Translations under genes and position numbers: made by a program
Source of the DNA: Bryoerythrophyllum caledonicum
Lineage: Eukaryota > Streptophyta > Bryopsida > Pottiales > Pottiaceae
Assembly (NCBI GenBank): GCA_963971425.1
Contig: OZ020521.1
Span: 2,296,501-2,360,500, forward strand
Length of the DNA stretch: 64,000 nt
Direction of reading: 5' to 3'
Shown here: positions 31,733 to 43,859 of the stretch, in pieces
Layout of the letters: every line of letters begins with the position of its first letter
Position numbering within the stretch: the first letter of the stretch is position 1
The notes under the pieces: model-generated
The model's input: the letters and a program-made list of their open reading frames with translations, nothing else
What the model was told of the DNA's origin: nothing
Databases searched by the model: none

Positions 31733-32755
31733 CTTAAGGGATCCACAAACAAAGTCTAAACCCCAAGGATCTCTCGTGCCTTAAGACAGAACATTAGTCT
31801 TTTTAAGATTGTGCTTATGCCATTAATCCTTAAACACTTGCCACACAGGGCTAATGGAAGTTTCTATTAAGTCTCATTGCATTGGTTCTTTAATTACAAT
31901 CTTTAAGAATTCAAATTCTTACCTTATGCAAAAACGTTCCATTTTTCACGTCCGTCCACTCGGTCCACGTGATCACGTTCTTAAGACAATGGTTAGTCTC
32001 AAAAATTCCATACACAAGTTAACTTAAGTCCTAAGGAGTTTCAGCTCTTAAGTCTCTACTTAAGTTTACTTATCCACACTTAATTCTTAAAGACTACGTT
32101 GCTCTACACTTACTTCTACCATTTAGTCTTTAAGATCTCTGACTGGTTCTTAAGACTTTCTTCTCGGTCGTCTCGATGTTCTTAAGGACACAGTCTCTGG
32201 CCCTTGATTCTTAAGCACTCACTTACTCACTTAGGCCTAATTCTTAAGAACTTGCACTGTCTAGACCAATTCAGCCCTACAGTGTTCTTAAGTTTCTGTC
32301 TTTAAGACTTCCAGAACCGAGATTGCATCTCACTGAATGCAAATATTGTCCCGTATTCTCACCCATACAAACCTTTAAGTCCAAGCCCTTAAACTTAAGG
32401 GTCTCCTGGTACTTAAGGTCTCAACTTACATAAGCTTATGTATCCAAACTTGGACTTAAGATTCTTAAGTTTCTATGTTCTTTTCTTAAGTCTTTCTTTG
32501 GGATTTATTCCTTGTTTTCTCTCTTATGATAGATTCTTAAATACTCACAACTTAGCCTACTTTAGGGAATCCCTTCTACTAAGGTTAGACTTAATGCTAA
32601 TTTTTTGTATGCATAATATGACACTCTTGCCATGCATCAAGGTATGCCACTTTTGATGTTTATTGCATAAATTGCATTAACATGAATAAGAACTCCACTC
32701 TTATTCTTATGATACTCAAGTTATGCTCACTCACACTTGAGATCTTCTTAAGTAC
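31733..32755. repeat. Dense CTTAAG cluster
   Basis: The palindromic hexamer CTTAAG occurs about 17 times in about 1 kb, often as TTCTTAAG or ACTTAAGT. There is no fixed period and no long repeat unit. The surrounding DNA is non-coding. Confidence 0.65.
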
Positions 32756-33900
32756 TTATGCTTCACACACCTTATGCACTAAGTCACTTAATTTCACATT
32801 ATCTCCATTAATCTTCACACTCATGATTAATGCTCCAACACACACACACAAGGTCACACCCATGACCTTAGTAGTTAGGGTATTTCCCTAACTTATTCCA
32901 TGAAGAATAAATATTCAATGCATTCATGCATAGGAATTTTATCCACAATTAATACCTAATGCATGCAATTGCATTTACAACACACAATGTCAAATTTATG
33001 CAATGAAGTTCACATATTATTGAAATTATACATAGGACTCAAGTCACACACAAGACTCTACATATGCAAATTCAATAGTAATTATATATTCATATGTAAA
33101 ATTAAATACTCTTACAACATTAAGAGTCATCAACTAGCTTTTTTTCACCTAAAGCTAGGGCTCACTCCAATCTTCCTCCAAGGAATTTCTATGGTAATGG
33201 CAAAGAATGCTAAAAATTCAAGCTAGTCATTCTACTCAACATCCAAGAGGCACACCTCTTGGCAAGAGGTTTTCCCTATCATTAACCATTAAGATTAATT
33301 CCACTAAATCTTCACATCTATTCATATCTATTCATGAAAAGGCACACCCTTCTCAAAGGGTGCGAGTTCAACCCTTTTTCCATTATTTCCTAATTCTTGG
33401 GAATAGGCACTTTTCAATTAATTAGCTACTTAGAGTAAATTTAATCATTAATTATTTAATTCTTCATATATCTACAACCCTTTTTACACTTAATTTTCGG
33501 GAAAAATCTATTTTTGTTATTTTGGCTCTACAACGAGCCAATCTTTTGGACGGTCCGCTCGTGGTTTGGCCATCCCATTTTACCCGTCCGAGGCGGTGGT
33601 TTCTTTTCATCCACCCTTATACTTAACCCTTTAGAGCCACCAGAGGATAGGCCAATGGGGAGGAGTTTGAGACTGAAGTCTGAAGACTGAAGACTACCAA
33701 ATTTGATAGAACTCTATAGCATGCTATTCCAAGTGGCAGCCAGATACCTCGCCTATTCTAATAGCACGTTTTTCTCTACCCGACACCGCCATACAGAGTA
33801 CCATGTTGTTAACGAGGAGGTGTTAGCACCGCACAAAGATGTAAGCGAGGTGCGTAAGTAAGAGGGCCGGCTAGGCTTGGAGTGGCAAACTAACTTAGGG
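32756..33900. other. AT-rich non-coding DNA
   Basis: Short open frames only. A hairpin word pair CTCTTGGCAAGAG lies near 33255. Nothing gene-like seen. Confidence 0.5.
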
Positions 33901-33923
33901 AGAATTGAGACAAGTCCGTAGCA

Positions 33924-35142
33924 TGGATGACTCTGTTGTGGCTGCAAAGAAAGCTTTGGAAGTACGAGAGCTGCTAGTTGCACTACGTAACAAGGGAGAT
34001 AATGTTGCCCAAATGGGAGCTATTGTTGTCACTCAAAAAAAGAAACTTGAAATTCTTGCAGAGGGTGTTTCGATGCTATTCACAAGGCCCAAGTTGCCAA
34101 TGATGCACTTGAGACCTACCGTCTCAACAATCTTTGCCTCCGCCTACAAAAAGTCTTTGAATATGCAGTTGGTCGCTCCCACCCATACACATGCAATTGG
34201 GTTTATATCTCGTGCAACAATCATTGCGTCATGCGGATGTTGCTTACACCTTGCGTGCATTGCAAGGCTAATTGCATTACAAACACCGTCATGCCTGCGC
34301 TGCAACGTCCAATTTCATGGAGCATGGATGACTCAGTTTGGCTGCCCCTTTGCTACCACTATGATAATAGAGGTCATGGATGCGGAGACCGCTATACTAG
34401 AAGGTATGAATGGCGCAAATTCTAATACTACTAACTCCCAGTACACATCAGATTCTTTTTATCTACCAGCTAGGTTCAAGGTTATACCACACATGTGAGG
34501 CCCGCCAAACTCTCCAGTTACAGAGACCCATACAATTTCCACATGTAAACATCCACCTTAATCCAAGCCATGATTGAATGTATGTGTGCTTTGCACTCTT
34601 TTAAAATTGTTGCGCTCATACATGTTATTATATTGCAGATCAGTTGGGTAGCCAAGAGAAACTTCTTTGCATATATAGGTTGATGTTCTTAAAATAATTC
34701 CAGCAACACCCCCTGTAGAACTTTTGGGGATGGTTGCCCTCGATTAGTGCATTGAAATGTATCAAATACAAATTACTATTTGCTGCCATAGTTTTTGAGT
34801 TCATTTGCAAATGAATCTACAGATTTCATTTGACTTTTTGTTCTGCTTAATAATCAGATTCTGACACAAGTCTACCTGAAGGCTGATGAAGTTGCATAGA
34901 TCCTTGTACTCATAACTTCACGAGTAGAAGTTGAGAATGACGGCTTCGGTAAAGCTTTGGCTGTGAGTGTTGCCAACAACAATCCCCTATTTCTACCGAC
35001 AACATCCAAGCCTATGTTTACTACCACCGCCCACAAAGGAATTGAGGCACTAATAAATGCCTCTGTCAATGAAGAGCAAGAAGCAAGTTTGGCTCTTGCT
35101 GGACTTCCACAAGATACAGGACTTGGTGTTAGCGTTTCCTAA
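33924..35142 (+). pseudogene. Possible small spliced gene or its remnant
   Basis: The first exon starts with ATG at 33924 (MDDSVVAAKKALEVRELL). A TTCTTGCAG acceptor-like end at about 34060 allows a second reading (DAIHKAQVANDALETYRL, then a Cys-rich VHCKANCITN) up to a GTATGAATGG donor near 34402. Further acceptor-like ends precede 34638 and 34857. A last open stretch ending at 35142 reads PTTSKPMFTTTAHKGIEALI. The frames do not join cleanly and one stop interrupts the last part (GCATAG near 34900). No family recognised. Confidence 0.3.
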
Positions 35143-37896
35143 AGTATCAACCCACTAAATGCTTACAGTTAGCCGAGTCTTAAGTCCTCTAAGCTCTTTT
35201 GACACATAGATAGAAGAGAGGCAATTTTGGTGGTCATGGTTTGTTCCTTCTGGTACTCATAGTCATGCAAACGTTGGAAATTTTTGCGCGCAAATTTTCT
35301 ATTGCTTGTTTCAAGCAATATACATACTACCCTTAATTTTTATGTTGATAATCTCTCATGCTAGCCTGAACAGTTTGGATGTTTATGTACAAACAATCTC
35401 ATGCACTATGAACATGATGTGATATTGTCAATTTTGATTGTATTCTTCCAAACCTTGCATTTCTTACAATAGCATTCATGTCTCATTGCTATCAATTGTT
35501 GAAGCATGTGCGGTTTGTGGACGTTTTGAGAAATGAAGTCTGAGTGAGCTCCGAAATTTCTGGTGAGGGGAGGTGAGACTTAGTTTGCAAACAACAAGAT
35601 TGTGGGCACCAAGAGGTGGCTGACCTTGGTGAGAACTCACCACAAGTCTTAGTTTTTGAAAGGAAGGAGAGGCTGGGATGCAGACATTGTTGGAAAAGGG
35701 CTCAAAAACTTTCAGATCTAGGGTTTTGTGGAGTGAATGGAGGACAAGGCTTTAGATCTATAGTGTGCGTTTACTGAGAAGCATGGGCGCAAGTGTTGGC
35801 ACAATAGATCTAGCTTAGTCTCTTGGAACAAGATATACCCTAGAACTGATGGTTGGTTACCAGATCTGAAGACCTCCATGTTAGTCGCCGCACCTCCCCA
35901 AACCAGTTACTCATTTTACATCATCACAAGACAAGACCCACAGCAGCAATAACCGCATCCACGATTCTGAAGAACACCGCACCAACAGCAACAAGCAGCA
36001 AGCACACACATCAACGCAGCTACCTCAGTAAGTTTTCCTAACACTCTTTTCCATTTCTATATATGAAACACACTAGATTTGCGGTCCACGCACCGTTAAA
36101 CAGTATACTCTTTGTATTACAAGTTTATTACTGATACAACCTAACAAGGAAGCTAGAACAGCAGTAGTGATAGAACTAGCCTAAACTAACTAAGTTAACC
36201 TAACCCTAGATCACAAAAAAAAACCCTAAGCACACACATAAAAGATTTGCACATATATAGATGTGTGCGGAAGCGCTGCGCATTTTTCTGGAAAATTACA
36301 GGTACATTGAAGACACTTTAAGCGCATAAATCTACATCTGGGACCTGCACCAACACCCCGAACCAAGGATCGATAGAGGAACAATTGAGAAGAAAACCCG
36401 CAGCAAAGCAGTATTCGGGTAGATGGCCATTCCGAGAAGCTGTGACCCTCATCAGACATAGAAGACGTTACTCGTCGACAAGAACCTCCCAAGAACTGTA
36501 GTCCACCTCACCTCCAATGTAGACACAACCTGTTAAAACCAGGTGATAGAAACCACAGACTCAACCAAGTGGCGGAAGAACCTAAACCCTCGTCAACATA
36601 GCCAGATCCCTGGACAAATTCCACCTTAGCACCCAAACCCTGGACCAAACTCACGGACGCACAAACTAGAAGTCAAATCACTCTAGTAGCCTAGAAACCA
36701 GAATCATAGAGTTTAGAAACCGAGAACCAGTGACAGATCCAGGGGCCCAACAACTTAAAACTAGAAAAACCGACCTGGGAAGACGCCACCGACATCGCAA
36801 CAAGGTACCTCCGACCCAAACAGAAGACGTATCGACATAAGAAGACACCGGCAGACCAAGACGAAGCCGACGAGGCGGTACATGTTTAATCGACACAACA
36901 AGACAAGAAGGCGGCCCAGGCGAAGGAAAACCAGCATCAAAACATCGACACCACAAGACAAAAAGCCAGCGTATGTGACAAAAGACTCGAACCAAGAATA
37001 TCGACAACAGAAATTCACAAGTACAGCAATAGAACATGTACGACATCTACAAAGGTGCGGCATCTACAACACGAACGAGAGGTCCAGATTAAAGCCGAAA
37101 CTGCCCAGCACGCACCATCAACTCCATACGAGGGTGAGAAGAGGAACACAGTACGTAGGGGATCATAATACAAGAAGAAGAGACCTACTCAACAAGCATC
37201 ACCAACTTCAGACGAAGGAGAGAAGACGAGCACAACACACAGAGGACCCTGAAGGAGCACACAACACAAGAAGAAGGAACCTCCACATCATCCTAGCCAG
37301 GCACGACTCAACAAAAGATCAGCAACCTACTGCATGCGGCCCTTGCAACGTGCCAGAGACCCTCTACCTCACGTCTGTAACACCTTACTTCGTGTAAGCA
37401 ACCCCTGGTGTGAGCCAACAGCCTCCGACTAGTTACTGTGAATCGATTGAGACGTGCTAGAGACTTCAGGTTAAGAACCAGTGATCCCTGCTTTGGAGAG
37501 CGACCGCCCACTCCGCACCAACGGCCTCATGCGTTGGATCCAGTAGTACCAAAGTCAACTTGAGACCTCCAATATTTGCCAACGACCTTCTCGAATACGG
37601 GCCAGCGACCTACCAAGTTGAGCGACCCTCCCAATCGGCGAGCGATCCACACAGCCGGCAAGCGACCCTTCCAGAAGATGCGCCAGCGACCCACCCAAGT
37701 TCGAATACCTCCACAGTAGGCAAGAGACCTCCCCCGAATACGCGCCAATAACCAGGGACCTTCCACACCAACGAACCAACGTTCCTCCATCCAAGACACC
37801 AGGTAAGTCTCCCAAAAAAGGTACGTTCCTCACCTCTCTTCCCTTTGTTACAAGCTAAATAATAAGGTAAATAAGACAATAAGTAGAGCTAACAAC
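35143..37896. other. Non-coding or LINE 5' leader region
   Basis: No convincing gene. From about 36900 it is rich in purines, with repeated GAAGAAGAGACC/GAGAAGACGAGCACAAC words. At 37595-37705 are imperfect tandem copies of a roughly 28-bp unit containing GCGACC(C). It runs directly into the LINE ORF1 and may be its 5' untranslated region; the element's 5' end is not defined. Confidence 0.4.
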
Positions 37897-39513
37897 ATGT
37901 CCATCACAAAAAGGAACCTTAGATTCGAGGAAAACATGGATATCGATGGCGTGGGGACAAGTTCAACACTTAATTGGAGAGAGAAAGGAATAAGAAAGAA
38001 CATAGAGGTGGAAAATGGCAGCATTCAAGAAGAGGTAAGTCAATCTCCTCCCCTTAATGCAATGACCATGTCTCTCAAGTTTTGGCTAGGATATGAAGAC
38101 ATGGAACGCCTTGCAACCGAAGAAGGGCTAGAAGAACTCTTATACGATGAGAAGGTGGAGGACATGATGACTAGAGGATTCCATGAGCATGAGGCAAAGG
38201 AGTTCAAGATGTTAAAGGTGGCCTATCCAAGAATACCCCAACTTTACTATCCTATTGCAAGGGCGGGAAGCAAGGAGTAACACTACAACATCACCCAGAT
38301 TCCCCAACACACCAAAGTCAATGGTGCCACAGGTTTGGCAAATGGTTTCCACGTGGCTATCCACTTTGAACCCCCTCCCTCCATTTTATTGCATGATGAT
38401 GTTTATAAAATGATAACCCATAGACTCGAAGCTATGGACATTAAACTTGGGGAAGGAGTTATGGACCCTATCTATATCCATTGTCATAGTGTTAAGAGAG
38501 GTGGGCAAAAGGGTGTATGGACCGGCATGTTCAAGTTACACTTATTAAACCCCGAAACCGATGCTCTCATGTTGTTAAAAGGCATTAGGCCTTTCATTCT
38601 AAGCATAAACAACCAAAACACCATTACAAAGGTATGTAAAGCCTACCCCCAAATTGCTAACTCTTCTAACCTCTCCGTGCAAGTGCGTAGTGATACATTG
38701 ATAGGTATCTCCACTCACCACCTCTTCAAGGACATCCTCATCAATAGCTTCAAGCGTGGCCAAGATTACGAGATCACGGGAGTATCCAAGGTGGAAGGAG
38801 ATCCCTATGCCTTCATTGCCGCCACCACTCCCACACAAGCCTCCAAGATTCAACTTCAACACATCACCACCCACCATGAGGTTATCAAAGCAAGGAAGAC
38901 CTGTAACGGCGGAGGAATGACTCCCGAAACCAAGGCAAGGAAAGATGCTATCTCCCTCACCCTCTCCCCTTTGCCTCTTCTCATGAATGTGCAAGATGTT
39001 ACTAATGCTATCCAAAGGATCATGGGAGTGAATAATGTCAAGGCTATATGGTTTCACAAAGAAATTGGGGGAAGGCACAATGGCAAGGCTAATGTGGAAT
39101 GTGTTAATCCAATAGTATACAAGCAATTCGTTAGAAAACACTTCAACATTGGTGACAACTATGTGGACTTCACCCCACATTGGAAGAGCTTGGAAGGCAC
39201 ACAATCCCCCACGGAGGAGCAAATCAACGCCTTCGGTTTCAACGACATCAATGCCGCTATGGTCAACACCGTTGCAACTTTCAAGATACAAGACACCCCA
39301 ACCGCCATCACCAAAACGGAGTTGAAGGAGGCCTTGGAGGAGAACAACAAAAAGGTGATAGAAGAAAGCAAGAGGTACACCGACATCCTCCACAACTCTT
39401 TGATGGAACATCTAGACAAGATGGAGGAAGCCATGAATGCCACAAGGCTTGCATTCCAAGCCATGAAAGGAAGAATACCACCTAGACTCGAAGATAGGCC
39501 GCCAAACATGTAA
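37897..39513 (+). pseudogene. LINE ORF1 with an in-frame stop
   Basis: One reading frame of about 538 codons is interrupted only by TAA at 38278-38280. The frame after the stop (from about 38281) is the same, so a single CAA- or AAA-type codon change explains it. The middle part (about residues 350-460 of the joined frame) contains a fold resembling the RNA-recognition domain of plant LINE ORF1 proteins (LPLLMNVQDVTNAIQRIMG ... VKAIWFHKE). The C-terminus is a predicted coiled coil (TELKEALEENNKKVIEESKR). LINE ORF1 proteins bind the element RNA. Assignment rests on these features and on the endonuclease downstream. Confidence 0.6.
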
Positions 39514-39604
39514 TGACCAAAGACCTCAAGGTAATACATAATTACCAATTAGTATTTACTACCCTTCACATACCATACTATTCCCTAGAAAAATACATCT
39601 ATGT

Positions 39605-40260
39605 TTGGTATATGTTTGGTACATAGATGTATATATCAAATACCAGTACAATATACATAGTAGTCCTCATATACTTCAAAACTATATACAAATATTGTAC
39701 GATTTGTTATACAAATACAAAATATACACTACATTACGAGTATGCCTACATAATACCCAACTACTACACCGACTACCAAACATGTATAAAATACTACGCC
39801 CTTCATGCAAAATACAAATACTATACAAAATACTATCCCACCTACTACATCCACTATACCAAATACGAATACCAAACAATACATTCAAAAATTATACAAA
39901 TACACACACACAAACATACAAACATAAACACAACTCCAGAACATATACCCACATAAATACACCAAAAACCACATATATAAATACACCAAGAACCACACAC
40001 ATAAATACACAAACAAAGAGGACAAAAAATGATTAAAAAACACACAAAAAAATACATAATAAAACATATACACACAAATACTTATACATAAATACACGTA
40101 CATATCCCTCTATACACAAAACATAAAAAAACAAACAAATACAAACAAAAAGTTGCACCACAATATAAACAAAAAACAACACAAGAATACAAACACATAC
40201 ATAAAAAACACAAAAATACAAACACAAATAAAAACAAAAAAAAACGCAGAAGAAGAATAA
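39605..40260. repeat. AC-rich low-complexity spacer
   Basis: First TACAAATAC-type words, then from about 39890 ACACAAAC/ACATAAAT repeats on the plus strand. Open frames in both directions here are products of composition. A similar composition returns at 41090-41430 and 41540-41690. Confidence 0.7.
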
Positions 40261-40283
40261 CGCCCGCCTTCGAATGAAGGCCG

Positions 40284-40389
40284 GCGTGAATGAAGTGTCT
40301 GTTCGTTCCACTTACTAAATCAATGCCCACTGGACAAGGAAAAGCAAGCTGGGACTACTCCCCTCTCTCGAGGGTAGACACTATGCAGC
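40284..40389 (-). repeat. Dispersed LINE-tail-like motif, copy B
   Basis: On the minus strand, TAGTGTCTACCCTCGAGAG, then AGTAGTCCC, GTGGAACGAACAGACACTTC and ATTCACGCCGG. It lies about 140 bp downstream (minus sense) of the antisense reverse-transcriptase fragment and just before a T-rich tail, so it looks like the LINE 3' end. It is highly similar to 55261-55372. Confidence 0.6.
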
Positions 40390-40527
40390 AATTTAGCCAA
40401 AGAACCACATACCAACCAATCCAATCATCACTAACAAAACAACTAGCCAACTAACCAACTACGAAACAAGCAAGCGGTCACAAATCTGAGAACTAATAGG
40501 TTAAGAAAATCAAGGTGGGGGAAGAAT

Positions 40528-41055
40528 TTAAGGGGGGTCTTGTGTATTGGGGAGGGTTTGGTTGTTTTCAATTTTGCGTTTATGTAGAAGAATGGACATG
40601 GCATGTTGAATAGCAATGGTGTTAATGTTTTTAAAGGTGGTTTTAATTTTTTCAATAGGAATTTTGAAGACATTTTCAAGAGTATTCATAGAGGGGATAA
40701 AGGAGGTGGCTCGAGCGCCAGATGTTATTACAATGAGGGGGTCCACATTCCACCCGAGAGCAATGATGTCATCAATAAGTGGTTGGTATTTATCAATTTT
40801 TTTTTGGATTGTTTCCGGGAAAAATCTATCGTTGCAATATGTGAATTCAATGAATTGAATGTTGTAATCTTGGTTGATGTTATCTGGTGGTGGGTCGTTA
40901 TATGGTAAACCTTTAACACAAAGAATGTCCGGTTTGAGCCAAGCGTTGCAATGACATCTTTGGGTCATGCATGAGCATGGGAGTAGCCAAGGGGGGACCG
41001 TATTTTCTTGTGGATTGTTATTAAAAGTGCCTGCGTTCATTAGTATAAAACATCT
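40528..41055 (-). pseudogene. Antisense LINE reverse-transcriptase C-terminal fragment
   Basis: The minus-strand frame encodes a Cys/His cluster (PCSCMTQRCHCNAWLKPDI) followed by IQFIEFTYCNDRFFPETI, KIDKYQPLIDDIIALGW and IVITSGARAT. This resembles the conserved domain after the reverse transcriptase in some plant and algal LINEs (motif KYxPLI...GW). It stops at 40528. The upstream hydrophobic open frame to 41190 is probably chance. It is inverted relative to ORF1 and the endonuclease. Confidence 0.5.
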
Positions 41056-41697
41056 TGATTTATTGTAGGAGGTGATTAGTTTTCGGACTTCCCAAAAAAA
41101 ACGCAAATATACAACTACACATAACACACACAATAAAAACAAAACTATCACCATAATCACAAGAAAAAACTTAATCCCACACAATAACAAAGAAATAAAA
41201 ACAAAAACACCAAAAACCCGTTATACATCCAATATCCCTACATTCACCATAATTACAAATACAAATATAACAACCCCCCGAACAAAGGAGAGTCCAAACT
41301 CCCAAAAAAACACAACTCCAAGACCATAAGAAAACACCAAAAAACAACACAAAAAACAAGAACTCTAAAACACATCACCAAACCCAAACACATAAAACTA
41401 CTATTACTTCTAAGTGGAGACATAGAAACTAACCTGGGTTCCATGTCTAATATACTAAAAAGACACCCTACAGCACATAAGAAAAATGCCAAAATATACT
41501 TTATACCAAATACCATAAAATTCCAACCGGAATATAATCACATTACAAAATCCTTCGCACCCTTCTTCAAAAACACACATACACTACACCACACACATAA
41601 CATTACATACCCAAACATTTCCCATTACATATTACAAAAGAATATGCACCCACCACCCCACATCCTATATGCTCTAGTAGTCACCACTCATCCATAA

Positions 41698-42945
41698 ATA
41701 GATGAATGCAACCACCTCCTAAATCCACAAAACTTAAACTCAATCACATGGACCAATACACTCCTACAAACTTTACTAAACCTACAAAACCCACCAGAAC
41801 CACGGATTTGCACTACGCACCCTTATATAAAGTTTCTTGAAGACAACCAAAACATTCTAAACCATGCAAACTCAATACTTAAGGACCTATATGACTTCTT
41901 ACATAGCCAAACCATACCTCCCTCAAATGAAACAATAAAACTAAAATTCCCCTACCTCCCTAACAATCTCATTAATGAACTACTTAAATGTTTAGACCCT
42001 GTACCAGAATACACCAGTCCACCACCACCACCTCCCTGCATCCCTCCACAAAATCAAAACATCAGCTCAAATCAAGAAGATACACACATAATCACATGGA
42101 ATGCCTCCTTTCTAAACACTGCCCTTCCTAGCTTACAAACTTTGGTAACACACACAGCCACACCACCAACCCTCATAGTTATACAAGAAACAAAATTATC
42201 CGCCACAAAATCCATAAAATATATACAAAATATATTTCAAAACTATAAACTCATCTTTAACAATACACATGCACTTACAAGATGCATCCAACAACGGAGG
42301 CCATACACACCGGGCCGCGGTGGCCTACTTACACTAATACACAAGAAATATGCCTTCCCGGGAAACATCAACAAAATCCCCACCCCAATGCATATATCAC
42401 TTTATATTCAAATAATAAAAATCACTAACAACCCGCTACAACCATGGTTAATCTTTCACATGTATATGCCATCTCATCCCGAGGACACTAGATATGTCAT
42501 AGGCATACAAAACACTATTACATCTCAAATTAATAATAACCCCAACCACACATACCTATTATGTGGAGACTTCAACAGAGACATAGCACTAATCGATCGC
42601 CAAAATGGAAATCATAACACCCCACCTCAAAACATTGATTACCAATCGCGCCGCTTCACAGAAAACCTAAACTTCACTTACATCAATATTGATACACAAT
42701 TCTCTAGACAAGGAGGCTATAATTACGGTGATTTGAGCCTAATAGATGGATTCTATATAAATACAAACAACAATACACAATACACCTCTACAACAAACAA
42801 AGATGATATTCACAACTCGGACCACTCACCTATACCATTGCACATTCCTACAAATAATGTTTGTTCCAAGTACAAATCACTAAGACTATTTGAACGAGTT
42901 CATGCTAAAGGTAAATGGTCGACCATGTTTATTCCTTCAATCTGA
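41698..42945 (+). pseudogene. LINE ORF2 endonuclease domain (truncated)
   Basis: Open from after a TAA at 41695 to TGA at 42943-42945 without an early ATG. Motifs of the AP-endonuclease/EEP family appear in order: ITWNAS (near 42096), IQETKL (catalytic Glu), YLLCGDFNRDI, LSLIDGFYI and NSDHSPI (Asp-His pair). These domains nick target DNA for reverse transcription. The frame ends about 30 residues after the last motif, and no reverse-transcriptase motif follows. The 3' truncation is odd, since LINEs normally lose their 5' ends. Confidence 0.75.
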
Positions 42946-43021
42946 TTTGCTTCTCATTGACTACTGCCTAATTGTTGATATTGTTTTGGATCTTGGTGAA
43001 GTGCCGTTGGCGGCAGTCTAA

Positions 43022-43639
43022 GGGCCGCTTCACACTATGTCCAAGTCGAGAGGCTGACCGTCAAAATGAGTGGCCAAACTATGGCGAGAGGCCAAACTTT
43101 TTTGCCAAAAAAATACATTAAATAATATAGATTGAAGGTTTGGCCGGTCGTGGTGTGAAGCCCCAAAGGCCAAGTCCAAAGTCCAAACCTCATATCATTA
43201 CGCCAAAAAAAATCAGCCCAAAAAAATCAACCAATAAAAATCAGCCAAAAAATCAGCAAAAAAAATCAGCAAAAAAAATCAGCCACGACAAATCAGCCAA
43301 AAAAAATCAGCCAAAACAAATCAGCCAAAAAAAATCAGCCCAAAAATTCGGTCTCTTTCATCTAACGGTCTAGATCTTGTCGGTTTGGATTATTTTAATA
43401 GAAAAATTCGACGGACTCTCGATTGTAGTTTGGGTCGACTAAAATGGACGACCCAAGTTTTGCTTGAGAGGCGGTCGCTTTGGCGCCAAAACAACCCAAA
43501 AGCGTTGCCATGTAGGACAACGGCCTTTGGAGTTTGGGCACAAGTGTGAAGGCCCAAAGTCCGGACTTTGGCCATTCTAGCAATCTCATTGGTGGAAATC
43601 GACGGCCTCTCGACTTGGCCACCAAGTGTGAAGCGGCCC
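43022..43639. mobile_element. PIF/Harbinger-type MITE
   Basis: The terminal inverted repeats begin GGGCCGCTTCACACT and contain CAAGTCGAGAGGC. They are bounded on both sides by TAA (43019-43021 and 43640-43642), the 3-bp duplication typical of PIF/Harbinger elements. It is 618 bp and non-coding. The centre (about 43196-43345) holds about a dozen copies of AAAAAAATCAGCC. Confidence 0.8.
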
Positions 43640-43859
43640 TAATTTCGCAGTTTTAGTTTTAATTCCGCAGTTTCAGTTTCACTTGTATGCTTCAGCCATA
43701 GAATGCATTCATTACTATGGTACACTGGAAATCTATGGGAAACTGGTCCCTTAGTATTTCCACACCTGAAATCGAGTTTGAAGAGGAGTATTTGCGGCAT
43801 GCAATTTTTCCCTTCCTCTTCACTCATTCTAATATTCATCAGTTCGTGTTGTTCTTGCA

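Larger units (their letters stand above)
37897..42945 (+). mobile_element. LINE retrotransposon, rearranged and lacking its reverse transcriptase
   Basis: It comprises ORF1 (37897-39513), a long AC-rich spacer, an antisense fragment resembling the reverse-transcriptase C-terminal region (40528-41055, minus) and an endonuclease domain in the sense orientation (41698-42945). The expected reverse-transcriptase domain after the endonuclease is absent. The structure suggests nested or inverted LINE copies. Confidence 0.65.

Noticed and set aside
36882..37397. 171-codon Arg/Lys-rich open frame
   Set aside because: Composition-driven by purine-rich repeats, with no domain. Probably untranslated LINE leader.
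39854..40330. Minus-strand frames rich in Cys, Phe, Val and Tyr (membrane-like)
   Set aside because: They are the reverse reading of AC-rich low-complexity DNA, not transmembrane proteins.
43140..43373. Lys/Ser/Pro-rich open frame
   Set aside because: It is the translation of the AAAAAAATCAGCC repeats within the Harbinger-type MITE.
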